The position numbers and the translations under genes are program-made. Shown one piece after another: positions 28,049 to 40,100 of a DNA stretch of 64,000 nt. The stretch comes from Sanderia malayensis (lineage: Eukaryota > Cnidaria > Scyphozoa > Semaeostomeae > Pelagiidae): contig RQOL01000699.1 in NCBI GenBank assembly GCA_013076295.1, positions 4,650,001-4,714,000 on the forward strand. The letters run 5' to 3'. Position 1 is the first letter of the stretch; each line of letters starts with the position of its first letter. The notes under the pieces are model-generated. The model did no database searches, was not told where the DNA came from, and worked only from the letters and a program-made list of their open reading frames with translations.

Positions 28049-30487
28049 TTAATATACAGACACAAGTTTAGACGAAGACCGATGCAATATGTGAGGGAAA
28101 TTTTGCAGACTGGACTGGAAGAGATGACCTACTTTCAGAACTGGTTTGTAGCCAAGACATTTCAATCTCAGGTGCGTACTACGAGAAAAATGTAAAGAGA
28201 AATCAAAATGACAGAAGAGAGAAACGACAAGTGAAATGGAAAAATATGCATACAAAGCATACCCATAGAGTATAGAAACATATGTCCCTGCACCGGCAAA
28301 AGTGTGCCACCATGCATGCAGTTGCGTGATAGGTTTTACAAACGACGGAAGAGCCTCTCTTGCATGTCTGTTGAATGGAAGAGGTCAGAGCATAGAGATA
28401 AGATATACACGTTATGATATATCTTATCTCCATGGGTCGGAGAAAAGATGAGTTGAAACACGTGTTTCGATAGATGTTTCCGTTGTCATGACAAAGAAAT
28501 TATAGAGCATGCCTTGTGGTGATTGCATATCGGAGAAGAAACGAAGAAACATATGTATAAAGAAATTAATTGAAGAGTTTTACCTACCTCATGTGGGGAC
28601 AGAAGTTATTGTCAATGTTCCATAAGACGAAGCCAAATAAATAACTGCAAGAAATGGAGATTTGAGAGGTGGACGAGTTTTCAATTAAAGATTGACCGTC
28701 TGGCATACTTTCTTTCATTTCTCTGTCGTTATGGTCACGGCAGATGGAATAATTTTTTGGAATTTTGTTTTGCATGGAAATAATTAATCCTCTCACCTTG
28801 AAACCGATATGACAAGCAAGGCCAATGAACCTCGGTACTTTCTAAAACCATAATTGCAATAGTTTCGTAAAATGCCAATAACATTGTTAATGCGAGTAGT
28901 ATTTAATTGATAAACCCGAAAAACATCTTGCCTGTAATTATAGACCGTCAAAGAGAATAATGATGTGGCCAGGACGGCGTAGGAGAACTAAAAAAGAATA
29001 GTTTATTATTTCGCTCGTTGCCTCTGTTGTTTTGTCCTTGTCGCAGTTGTGAATCGACACTTTTCTAAGACCCGGTAAGCGGGGGGCTAACCAACGCTTC
29101 TGCCCTGTCCTGGTTTTGGGGGAAAATCATTTGTCGTTGTTCCCGAATCATTAAATTCGCATATATCTTCAAAGTCAATATTAGAAAGACGTTCTTTCTA
29201 TTTTGGTGGCTTGTGGGATCAAGGTTTGAATCAAGAGGAAGTTTACCTGGAAAAATGCTGGATTAACCACAACCACATAGATCTGAAATGAAGACAATAA
29301 ATATATTTGAGCTTGAATCCAACAAACAATAATACAGACTTTGAGGCTGAAATTATTGTTAATCTTAACCTTAACCAACCCTTGTTTTGCTTAAGCGAGA
29401 GAGCTCAGAGCTCAGATAAACAGATTATTTGAGTTCTGGTGTCGCTTGAGCCTGGCGGCTTTGTTGTTCTCATTATTCTCAAATTTCGAAGGTTTTGAGT
29501 TACGATACCCTAAGATTGATTTTCACTTAGTCTGTTTGAGTCGTTGGAAAAGACCCAAGCGACCAAAAGGACTAAAAAGTGGAAACCGCCACGCCAACGT
29601 CCCAAAAGACCCAAAAGACTCGAAGGACAACTGTCGCAGAGATAAAAATTGTCCCAAAAGACGACCTGCGCATGGGTGACTTTTGCAAGTCAAAGCCGAC
29701 TAACAATAAAGATCATAAAGATTGTGTAAACAAGACAAACTTACAACTGAAATGAGAAAACTCAAAATTGCAAATAAAATGACAAGTTGTCGATTCATGA
29801 CGTTTTCTTTGCTATTTAACTCCAACATTCCATAAATCAGAATACATGTTCCATATATCATTGGTAATTCATCCAAAAGCTATAAAATTGCGGAAATAGA
29901 TTAAACAACAAAGCAAGACGATTATAGGAATATTGTGTGATGTCAACAATTATTCATACCTGCATGTTGTACAAAAGGGTACAATGGAATGCGAACGATC
30001 CAAGTCCGACCACTAAAATAAATCAAAAATATTAATCTACAAGCTAATAATATAAGTGATATTAATTTATGTAAGCCAGAACCACAGAGCACAGTTAGTA
30101 AGAGATACCAGATTCATTTCAAAGTATCGAGTAACGATATATTTCGCACTCACTTGCGATGGATAAATGGGCAAATACAATTCTGGATTCCAGTTGGTTT
30201 TTCCAGGATATAAAAGCTGCAATAACTGGAGGTATAATCATAATCCAATTGCTAATGGTATTCCCTGATTTGAAAATAAAACTATTAGGATATGCTGAAT
30301 GAAGTTTAGGCCACGGGCCTCGAGGAAGGGTAGAGAGAGCCCCCTGGTTTTATCGTAAACAATAACACATGACAAAACTACAAAACTTACAGAATTCTGC
30401 AATTAGAGACGTGACAACATAATTTTCTTCACACCAATCTATGGTAGAAGTTGGCCTGCCCCATATTCCATAACCAATTGGAGCCAT
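28049..30487 (-). CDS. ACER3: Alkaline ceramidase, ACER3-like
   Basis: Alkaline ceramidases hydrolyse ceramide to sphingosine and fatty acid in ER/Golgi membranes (seven-pass membrane enzymes, Zn-dependent). Ten minus-strand exons (30391-30487, 30154-30264, 29960-30012, 29745-29879, 29247-29282, 28932-28987, 28797-28841, 28588-28644, 28263-28367, 28049-28178) give 274 residues (human ACER3 267). The start [20 protein letters not shown] and [19 protein letters not shown] match ACER3 closely. The active-site parts are intact: [20 protein letters not shown] (Ser, His, Asp) and HAWWH near the C-terminus. [14 protein letters not shown] is a family hallmark. The intron after 28932 uses a GC donor (AG|GCAAGA). 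The last 40 residues ([17 protein letters not shown]) align only loosely, so the final exon is the least sure. A 13-bp inverted repeat lies in the intron at 28395-28430. Confidence 0.93.
28395..28430. repeat. 13-bp inverted repeat in an ACER3 intron
   Basis: GAGATAAGATATA and its exact reverse complement flank a 10-base loop. AT-rich; probably a small mobile-element relic or chance structure. Confidence 0.6.
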
Positions 30488-31138
30488 GTTGAGCCGATCG
30501 AAGAGTTTCAATTATGTTCAGCTTGAATGGCAAACGCAAACAAATATTTTTACTACAAGCAGCACAACCTTTAAATTCAATTTGGTAAATATAGTGTCAA
30601 TTGCAATGCAAATTAGTATTTTCAATGTCCAATATCAATAGACAAAAGAAAATCAGCCAATGTAAGCCGGCTTTTTGTTTTTATAATTTCACCATAATCA
30701 CACACATTGCATAGTAAATAAAACTGCATGCAGTTACTACCTGCCCGCGGAATTTTGAAAACACGTCATCGGTCATTGACTATAACTGACTTCCCGATCC
30801 CCCAAACTTTGCTATATACAGTTGGTATTCCCTTGCTTGAACCCTTCAAGGAATTGAAATATCTACCGTTTCAACTTTATTTCTATTATTTGCGTTTATT
30901 TATTAATGCTTTATACGACAAAACGACAAAAAGATTAGCGTCCCTCCTCTCTAGCGACTCTCCCCCCAACAATCGATCGAAAAACCGCTAATCTAAGTCT
31001 CAGAACGAGGCCACACTTCCAAAGGCATTGTGCAGCAGATGCACGCGCCGTTTTCCGGGAATTTTTTTTGAATATGGTTGATTTTGTGAAGATGATGTTG
31101 TAGAGTCTTGATTTTATTGCCGCACAGTCTGATAAAAG
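30488..31138. promoter_or_regulatory. Divergent intergenic region between ACER3 and RANBP2
   Basis: ACER3 starts leftward at 30487 and RANBP2 starts rightward at 31139. The 651 bp between their start codons must hold both 5' UTRs and promoters. No clear TATA box in a convincing place was found. An open frame at 30728-30991 lies in this space with no recognisable domain. Confidence 0.45.
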
Positions 31139-34100
31139 ATGGTACTTTCAAAAGCAGATGTTGAAAAATTTATCAATCGCTTTGAAAATGCAGTTAAAGA
31201 TCCTAAGATGGTAAGTATAAGTTGTTGTATGTGTGTAATCCAATCAATGGTACATAGGTATAGCTTCTCTACTAGGCCCTGCACTTCACATAATTCAGAA
31301 TTCATAGTGCAGTAGAAGGAGAAATCATGAAGTCATTTTTAATTGTCTGCTAAAAGAAATGCGTGTATTGTAATGATTTTTGGTTAGAGCCGTAGGTACT
31401 GACACACCCCTTTTATCGTAGTCCTATACAACTTTTAACAACTCTATCTCATGCAATGCCATTAAGTATACCTAATCTCTTGCTTTTGTTATATGCTTTT
31501 GTAATGTTTTTGTTATATTTTTCATTTAATTTAAGATCCGTAGTTTTTAGGCCCTGATATTGCAAAAGCCAACCAATTTAGTATGATGCTGTTTCAGCTA
31601 TTGTTTTTTTGGTTTCAAGAAGATACGTTGGCTTTGAATATTAATGTTCTTCCTACTAACTATTTGTAGCGAAAATTGAAGAAATTGGAAATTGCAAGAC
31701 TTTATAAAGATGCAAAGCTACCAGAAAAGGCCAAAGAGTATGAAAATTCTTTAAGATGTTTACACGCTTTTTATTTTATAAGGAACTTACCTCGAGCCTA
31801 AGTACCAAAAGTTCCTTAAATTTTCTATTGTTAGAGGAAACAATAGAACAAAAGAATCTATTGTAGTTTACCAGAAATCCTAGTTCTAGGTTCCTTATAA
31901 AGTGGATATAAAAAAGTGTGTATGTTTAAGTATTGAGTAAGAGAATTCAATACAAAAGTATTGAAGCCTTTAAGAATCTCTTAACTTTAACTGTAAACAG
32001 TATGTCTATTACCGTACATCCTCGAATAATCCCCCCGGGGCTTATTTGCAAAAACGAAATTTTAGCTGGATTATTGTTCAATATTAAGTAAAATAAAGGC
32101 TATACGATGCAGCCAATCAATAAAGTTATAGGTTTAAACTTGCTGTTATTTACAATACACTTACTAAACGACTTCAATATCTTAATACTTGGACTCAATA
32201 TCCTTGCAAATGATTATCAGGATGGGGGCTTATTCAAGGGGAGGGCTTATTCGGAGGTGGGGGCTTATTCGAGGATTTACGGTAGTTGAATATATGCCAC
32301 TTAGCGGTTCTTCACAATGACAAATATGTTGAATTATGTTCGTAAGTGTTCTTTATCGTTCGTTTTTGAATGGTTCCAGGTAGTATTGATGCCCAGTAAG
32401 CACCAAGGGAATGTCAATATGAGATGTAATCCTATCTGGTGACCTATTCCGCAAATTCATTAATCAGACACTGAAAACTCTTATCATTATAAATGCTTAA
32501 ATATAAATGCTTTAGCACATTTTGAAATTCACATATTTCAATAGGTCTCTTGAAGAGTACATGGAAGTCAATAAAAAAGATCACAGGTATTTATTGAATT
32601 AAAATAATAATTTTAAAAATCCAATGAAATACTAACATATAAGATTTTTTTTTAATTCTCCTTGATTCTCTTTTCATAACTAATGCTGTTAATTTTAGGG
32701 CATTTAATCTTTTTGGAGCTGTCCACGAAGAGCTTGAACAATGGGAGGAAGCATTAAAGTGTTATAAAAAGTAATAAGCTGTTATAGTTATTATGCTCAG
32801 TAAGAAGAAAATTCCTTGATGAACAAAATAATCTTATTTTGTATCGTTTTTAGGTCTATTGAACTGGCATGCACTCAAAAAGATATCTTCTTGAAAAGTA
32901 TTTCATATTCTTATCAAATTATAATTTTATCACAATTTTTATCACAATTTCGTAAATCAATTTGTAAAACTGGCATTTTTTATTAAGATATATTAGTTTC
33001 TGTGAAGTTTATTTTTTCATTTGTTACTTGATTTATTATTTTATTGCTAAAATTTATTACTTGTTTTGTAGTTATTGAAGTGTATTGCAAGATCCCCTTG
33101 ACACAGCCTGAAATCGCTAAAGTTTGGGCAGATAAAGCAGCCAAAATCTTTCCAAATCATCCTTCTGTCTTCAATTTGAGAGTGAGTCTATTTTTAATTG
33201 TCGTAATTCTAAAAAATACAATTATAGTTACCATTATGATTTTGTTATTAGTGGCATATCTTGATGTATTGTGATGTGAAAGATTATGATGAGATGGAAG
33301 ACATTCTTGCACAAGAGTTGGTGAGAATATTTTTTTCGCTTTTGATCCATATGTAATTTACTGTCAACTATCCCCTTTTCTATTGATATATATGTTTGTT
33401 GTGCTGAAAGGTATTAGTAGGGAATACTGTAAATTCTTGAATAAGCCTCTAGGGGGTTATTTACAGTAATTATTGTTCAGGCGGGGGTAATTTGGTGGAA
33501 GGGACTTACTTAACAATTTGTTATTTTTTGTTTTTTAACAGGTTATAAATCCAAGAGATGTTTCACTTCATATTAAACTCATCAGTTTATATATTGAAAA
33601 AGGTTTGTTTTCAATTTGTTTTTGCTAATTTCTTTTTCGTCAGGTTTATTTTTAAAATGCAAGGAGCTTACTCTGAAATATTTACGTCAGTAATTGTGAT
33701 TCTTATTTTGATATTTATGATTATGATTTGTGTAGGTGACTTGGATGAAGCTTACGAGCATTGTTCATCGCTTGTTGACTCAAAAGCTTTCCAATCTTCT
33801 CCTGAATGGTTAAGATGTGCTGTTGACACTTTTGAATGTGTTTACAAGAAAAGGAATGGTACATATGAATTTGGTATTTCTTACTTATTTAATGAAATAT
33901 ACTGTGCTGATGATGTAATGACTACAGATCAAACTAAAGGTGTTGAGAAAAATCACCAAATGAGTGAGAGATTTTAGAAACCAAAGAAAGAAAAAGAAAA
34001 GAAGGTTTAGTTATATTAATCGCATATGAAATCAGAAAATAAAGGATTGTTATGCTAAGGAAATAATAAATATATTTCGTTTTTGTATGGGATCTTTTCT

Positions 34101-37100
34101 TATTCATTCTCTGTATTATTCATAGATCCAATTGGAAGAGTTGAAGTTTTTATGAAATATGCGTCTGTTCTTTGCGCATTGGTTGAAGATTGCTTGAAAA
34201 ATAACTTTGTTCTTGTTGCCAAATCCTTAATTCAAAAGTACAACATTTGTTCAATATGATTTTGCATTTGTTTGGCATGAAATATTAATTTGTGTGTGAA
34301 ATTATTATAGATAGTTTAATGAGTTTGGATTTTCTTTGCTGTAGATTGGATTCTGCTGTGAAAGAATCATTGAAAGTTGATATTCATATTTTGTCAGAAG
34401 ATTTAAGATCTGAAGTAGAAGTTTTTTGCCAAGAAATTCGAGCTCAAGCATATTTTTTCTTTGGTGAACTCATGCTAAAGATGGCAAAGGAGGTAAGAGA
34501 TTTCACAACTCTTGTTAATCTCTAAATAATACACTTTGGAATTGCTAAGTGTATATTATCTATAATATTTATAGCTTCATTTTCTTTTTGTTTACACATG
34601 TTTGATTGATTCATTTTGTTGTTATTCTTTGCTACTGTTTAGTATGAAATTCCATGGAACATTGCCACAAAGTTCGCTTTTGGTTTATTTTCAATTTCCT
34701 CATCAAGCAAGGAGCCAAATCCAAAATCTTCATGGTTCATCAAAAATTCGAAAAAAATAGGTCAAATGATATGGTACTCAATGGCTTGTAAAAGGCTCAG
34801 CCAAACAAGTATTTGATCTTTAATTTTTTCTGTATTTTGGAATAATTATTTAATTTAGTATAATAATTCATTACTAAATTGTTCAATTTTTTTAGATCAT
34901 CAAATTCTTGCATTGCTGAAGATGAATGGTGCCAAGTGGATGAAGTCATCAGTTTTTGATACTTGTTGCAGTGCTGTAAGTAAATTTTTGTGTGCAGACT
35001 TTCTGCTTGCCATGGCTATAATTTGATATTTATTAAACAGCTGACCAACATTGTTGTTAATTAGCAGTGCTATTTCAATTTTAGGGACGGTCAGAGCTAT
35101 TGGAAAGAATGTATCAAAAGAAGACCGATATTCAATGTGTGAGTTCTGAACTGGTCAAAGTTTTAAATTTTGTCAATTTGGTTGTAAGAATTATCATGAT
35201 TTTGATCTATTTGTTTGACAGTCATTTGTGGTAGAGGATAAAGAATTTCTAAACCCTGACCTAAAAGTACCTGATAAAGATGAATTGTTGAAATATGATG
35301 AAAGTAAGAGACAATAATCCAAGTTTTGTAATTCTAATTCTTGAGCAATTTCTTTCAAAGTTTCTGCTATTTGTTATTATTTTTGTTTTAGTTGCGATAA
35401 AAGATAATCCCGAAGATCTGAGTTTTTTAATCTGGATTGGTGTAAGCTGGCATTTTTTGAGTGGGCGTTTAGAGCTAGAAGGTAAACTTTTCATAAAAAT
35501 TCAAACGCTATTAAAGTCCACCATAAACAGTGCAACGGACCAGTTTTTGGCCCCCAGGAAAGTGTTATCACTGCTCCTAACTCAATTTGAGCTGTGGAAA
35601 CCTATGCCGCTTCGGCACACTCAATTTTCAGTAGGTAAAGCAGAAGACTTAGATTAGGTTAGTAGGGATAGACCTTTTGTGGGTGAAATTTCTATCAATT
35701 TATCATTTTTGATTTTCTTTTTGACCCGTAGTCACAAGTGTTATTTTGTGACTACGGGTTGATTCGCATAAAGCTGAACTATCGGATTTGCTAAACTTTC
35801 TGACTTTCGAAATGTTGGTGTTAAAATAGCCTGGATATGAGGAATAAGCCACTTTTGAGTAGCATTTTGACGAATTGTTTTAGGTGCTCTCGATATCTAT
35901 CGTATCTGCAACGCAGATTGATGCCTTTGCTTTTAGTAGCGTACGAACTTATCTCCGTTACATCGCCGAATATTTAAAAGCATTTACGGGGACCTTTGAG
36001 CAGATAAGCCCGAAAGAATTCAATGTTAATTACCAAATATTTATTTATTTTTGTTGCAGCTGCACGTCTGGTTGGCAATATTTTCTTTGAGATGAAAATG
36101 GATACTGATAGCATCAAGAATTGTTCACCATTTTCAGTTTCATCTAAAGACCTTGAGGTTTGTTTTACACCCACTGGATGTTCGAAAATCTTCAGTACAA
36201 ACTTGTATAAGTAACAACACGGTATAAACTGTTTGCAGGATTGTAAGAAATAAATACAAAATATCGCTTATTTTTCTTGAAGGTGTTTATTGAGGCCGTT
36301 GTTTACAGTGCGTACAACAGATTTATCCGCAACAATGAAGAAATCAAGAATGAAAGTCAACCAAGTTTGCTTTCATATTTGACTGGGCAAGACTTTGCAA
36401 TGTCAAGCCAAAAGGAGTTTTGGAATGCTGTATATAAGTTGCATAATGGTAAAACATGGTATGCTTTATGACATGATTCTTATTGGCTTGTGATTTTTGC
36501 TGCTGCATCCTTTTATCTTTTTACAAATCTCCTTATCTTCTTTTACACCCTCCCACTTTCTTGTATACTTTCCTACCTTCTTCTACACCCTCCTACCTTT
36601 TTTTACACCCTCCCACTTTCTTGCACACTCTTTTAAATTCTAGTACACCCTCCCATTTTCTTATACACTTTCCTACCTCTTCTACACCCTGCCACTTCCT
36701 GCAACACCCCCCTATCTTCTCATTTTCTCGATGTTGAGTATTTTTTACGTTTATAGTCTGAAAGTAGTTATTTTCTTGCGCTGGTATTTGTACAGGAACT
36801 CGAGCACATCAAAATTGAAGTCGATTTCACAGAAAGGTCTGGAAGTTCTTAGAGTTATTGATAAGCATGGAATTGACCCGCGGATTTTGAAATACATTTC
36901 AGATACATTCCTAAAGAAAGTGAGTGTTGTTGTTGCAGAATCTAATGAGATGTGTCAAGCGTGTATCTATTTAATTCACACTGATTGTATCTATTTAATT
37001 CGCACTGAATGGAGATGCTTATGCGAAGTTTGTTTTCTTTGAACAGGCAGAAGATATCCTAAATGAGGATTCAACAACCTGGAAGAGCCAAGCACACCTC

Positions 37101-40100
37101 CAGGTATTTGTTGCAATGTGTTTTATGCCATGGAGAATCGATTTCTTTTAGAATTTTTTTAAATTAAATATTTTGTAATTTGTAATTTTATTTAATTCGT
37201 GTTTTGTAACAGAGTCTGCAAAAACGCGGCTATTACTATGCAATTGAAGCTTTAAGGCTTTTAGAAAGGTATGATATTAAATGTAGATTATTAAGCTGTC
37301 TTAAGGTGTGCATTGTGTGGGCTTAGTAATCTTGAAAAGTCTTAAAATACTGGATTTTTCTTCTCAGTCGCAACGAGAGTACACAGCTAAAAAGACCATT
37401 GATACAGCCACTTGCCGACCCGATCAAGGTATTTGCCTTAGAAATGTGTACGCTATCTTCAATGCTCTTCGTTTATAACAAACCTGGAATTTTCATTTGC
37501 GGACGCTAACCCTTCTAGGAAACCGAGAAGTTGGATTTGATAACTGAAATAAGAATGGCAATGGCTGATGCGGCAATGAAGGAAAATCTGCATCAGAGTG
37601 CATTGAAATACCTGGAGGAATTATTTACTGCTGATTCTGCATACAAAGAAGCACAGGTTTGCAGGATGCTCTGTTTTTCTAATTTATTCGAGTTCTCAAG
37701 CTTCTTGGATATGAATGGCGTCTATTATTTCACGTTTTTTATAGGTTTACAGAGATCTTGCTGCAATGGAGGATTTATCAAATGTCGAAGGATTGAGAAG
37801 TCATCTTTCTTGTTTACGAAAATCAAGAGAAAGATTGCTCACATGTTTATCAAGACTTGACGAATCACAGGTGATCTATATTTGTATACGTAAAAGGCAA
37901 CAGGCTCAGCTACGGGTGTCTAATTAAGAGGCTAGTCGTTACTTAATTGTGTTTGTATTGAATTTGGTGCTTTTCTTTCTCTAATTAGGTCTCATTGCGT
38001 TCTGGAGTTCAGTCTGAAATCGACGAAATCAGAGATGCAATTGCCGAACAATCTGGCATCACTTCAGCACCAAGTAATTCATTCATTTCATATTTCTTAT
38101 TTTTATGCGGTCTAATTATCCTATCATGTGTCTTACTTTTGATGTTTATTCCACATTAAAACATTGCAATTAAACAACTATAGACAGAATGTTTGTTTGG
38201 ATTTTTTAGATAAAGTCCTCGAGTTTCGCTTTTCAACTTTGCAAGAAACAGACAATGGTGATGAAGCAAAACAGGTCAGTTTTTTGTGCTAATTATTCAA
38301 AATTAATCAAGATTTGAACTTCAATGCACAAACAATCATATAATTTGTTGTTTTTTGTTAATAATAGATCAATGAAGCAAATGTTGATTCGAAATTGACT
38401 TTGGAAAATACAATTTTACATGAACAGTTGGCGGTGAGAAATCATGAATTTTCTGTTCTGGCACAACGCATTTACAAGCTAGAGGTAAGTTGAATTTTCT
38501 CGCAAAATTTGCATTATAATTGCTGGTATCTCTTAAAATTAATGGATCTCTTTGTTTATTTGTTTTTGTTGATGTGCGACCAATTTTTTCCATGTTGCTT
38601 TTAGTGTGAAAGGGATAGGTTAAACTGTGAAGTATTGTATTTCAATACGAAGTCCTTTCTTTCTTAGAGAGATTTGAGTGATATAAGAAAGAACCAATCG
38701 GGAAACGAATCCATGCTTAGATCGTCGAATGATACTATGTCGTTGTCTGGCAATACAGAAGAAAGCTCTTCTTCAATGGCAGCGCAGGCTCCAAAGGATG
38801 ATGCTGCCTCTGGCTCAAGCAATTTGACGCCAAGGTTAGAGCCAGAAATGTCATGGGATCCATTCTCACCCGGGCCCGTGTTTGATAAAGGATATTTCTC
38901 TGGTCTTGCTGAAACAGTTGACAAGATAGAGGAGGAGTTAGAGAGAGATATTATCAAAGAAGATGGAAGAAAGGATGGAGCAAAGGCAAATGATAGTATT
39001 GCAAGTCGTGAAGATGAAAACGAAGCAAGGAAGAGAGATGAAGACGGTAATGATTATATTCACGTGGAACCTGTTGTTCAACTGACAAAAAAAACAAACC
39101 AGAAAACAGGAGAAGAAAATGAAGATACTGTTTTCATGGAGCGCTGCAAGTTGTATCGATTGCATGACAACCAGTGGAAAGAAAGAGGGATTGGCGAATT
39201 GAAGATTCTTCTCAATCCGGCGTCCAATCAGAGTAGAATACTGATGAGGCGGGATCACGTGCTTAAAATTTGTGCCAATCATTTGGTTACTGATGACATG
39301 AAGTTGATAAGGAAAGATGGCAGTCCCACTACCTTCATTTGGTTTACGGTTGCAGATGTGAGTGAGGAAGAAGCCAAGCCAGAAACATTTGCTGGTCGTT
39401 TTAAGAATCAAGACATTGCCGACAAGTTCTTGAAGGTTTTCACGGATTGTCAGAGCAGGAAAGCAAAGCTTGCTACCACATCTCCAGCCAAAGATGATGC
39501 GGTTAAATTGCAATCAGCTATTACGTCACATTCTCCAGTTACGTCATCCTCATTTGTTGATGCTTCAAAGGGGATATTTGTTGAAAGTAAGGTTGAAGCT
39601 GGTGAAAAACAAGGCTTTGTCCTTACACCTGGAAAGCTCGAATTCGCTAAGCAACAACCCAAGAATTCAAAAGAAGAAGAGAAGAAAGTGTTCGATTTTT
39701 CCTCGTTTAAGTTTAATCTGAATAACAGTGCTTCAAGGCCAACTAATGACGGTAACGAGAAGGGTGTGGCTGCTGGTGCGCAGGGAACTCAGGCTGCTGG
39801 TGCCCAGGGAACTCAACAAGATTTCAAGTTCTCACTTTCCCAACCTTTCAGCACGGATAGTAAGCCAAAGAATGAGGATAGGCCATTCCAGTTTGCTGCT
39901 TCAGATTTTGAATTTGGGAAAAAACAAGAGAATCCATTTCTTGCTGCTGCCAAGAATCTGTTTCCATCTGATAAACAGGCAACAACAACCGCAGCAACAA
40001 CAACTGAATTGCCATTTAATTTTACAGTGAACAAACAGCAATCATCGTTGCCTCAGTTTGGAAATATCTCTCCATTTTCATTCTCAAATTCCGCTGCTAA

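Noticed and set aside
35884..36059. Extra RANBP2 exon from 35884
   Set aside because: The acceptor-like TTTTAG is followed by codons that break the frame before 36060; joining 35481 directly to 36060 gives EAARLVGN without loss.
36441..36448. RANBP2 exon 18 ending at 36448 (AATG|GTAAAA)
   Set aside because: It leads to a stop shortly after the next acceptor; the donor at 36458 (CATG|GTATGC) keeps the frame.
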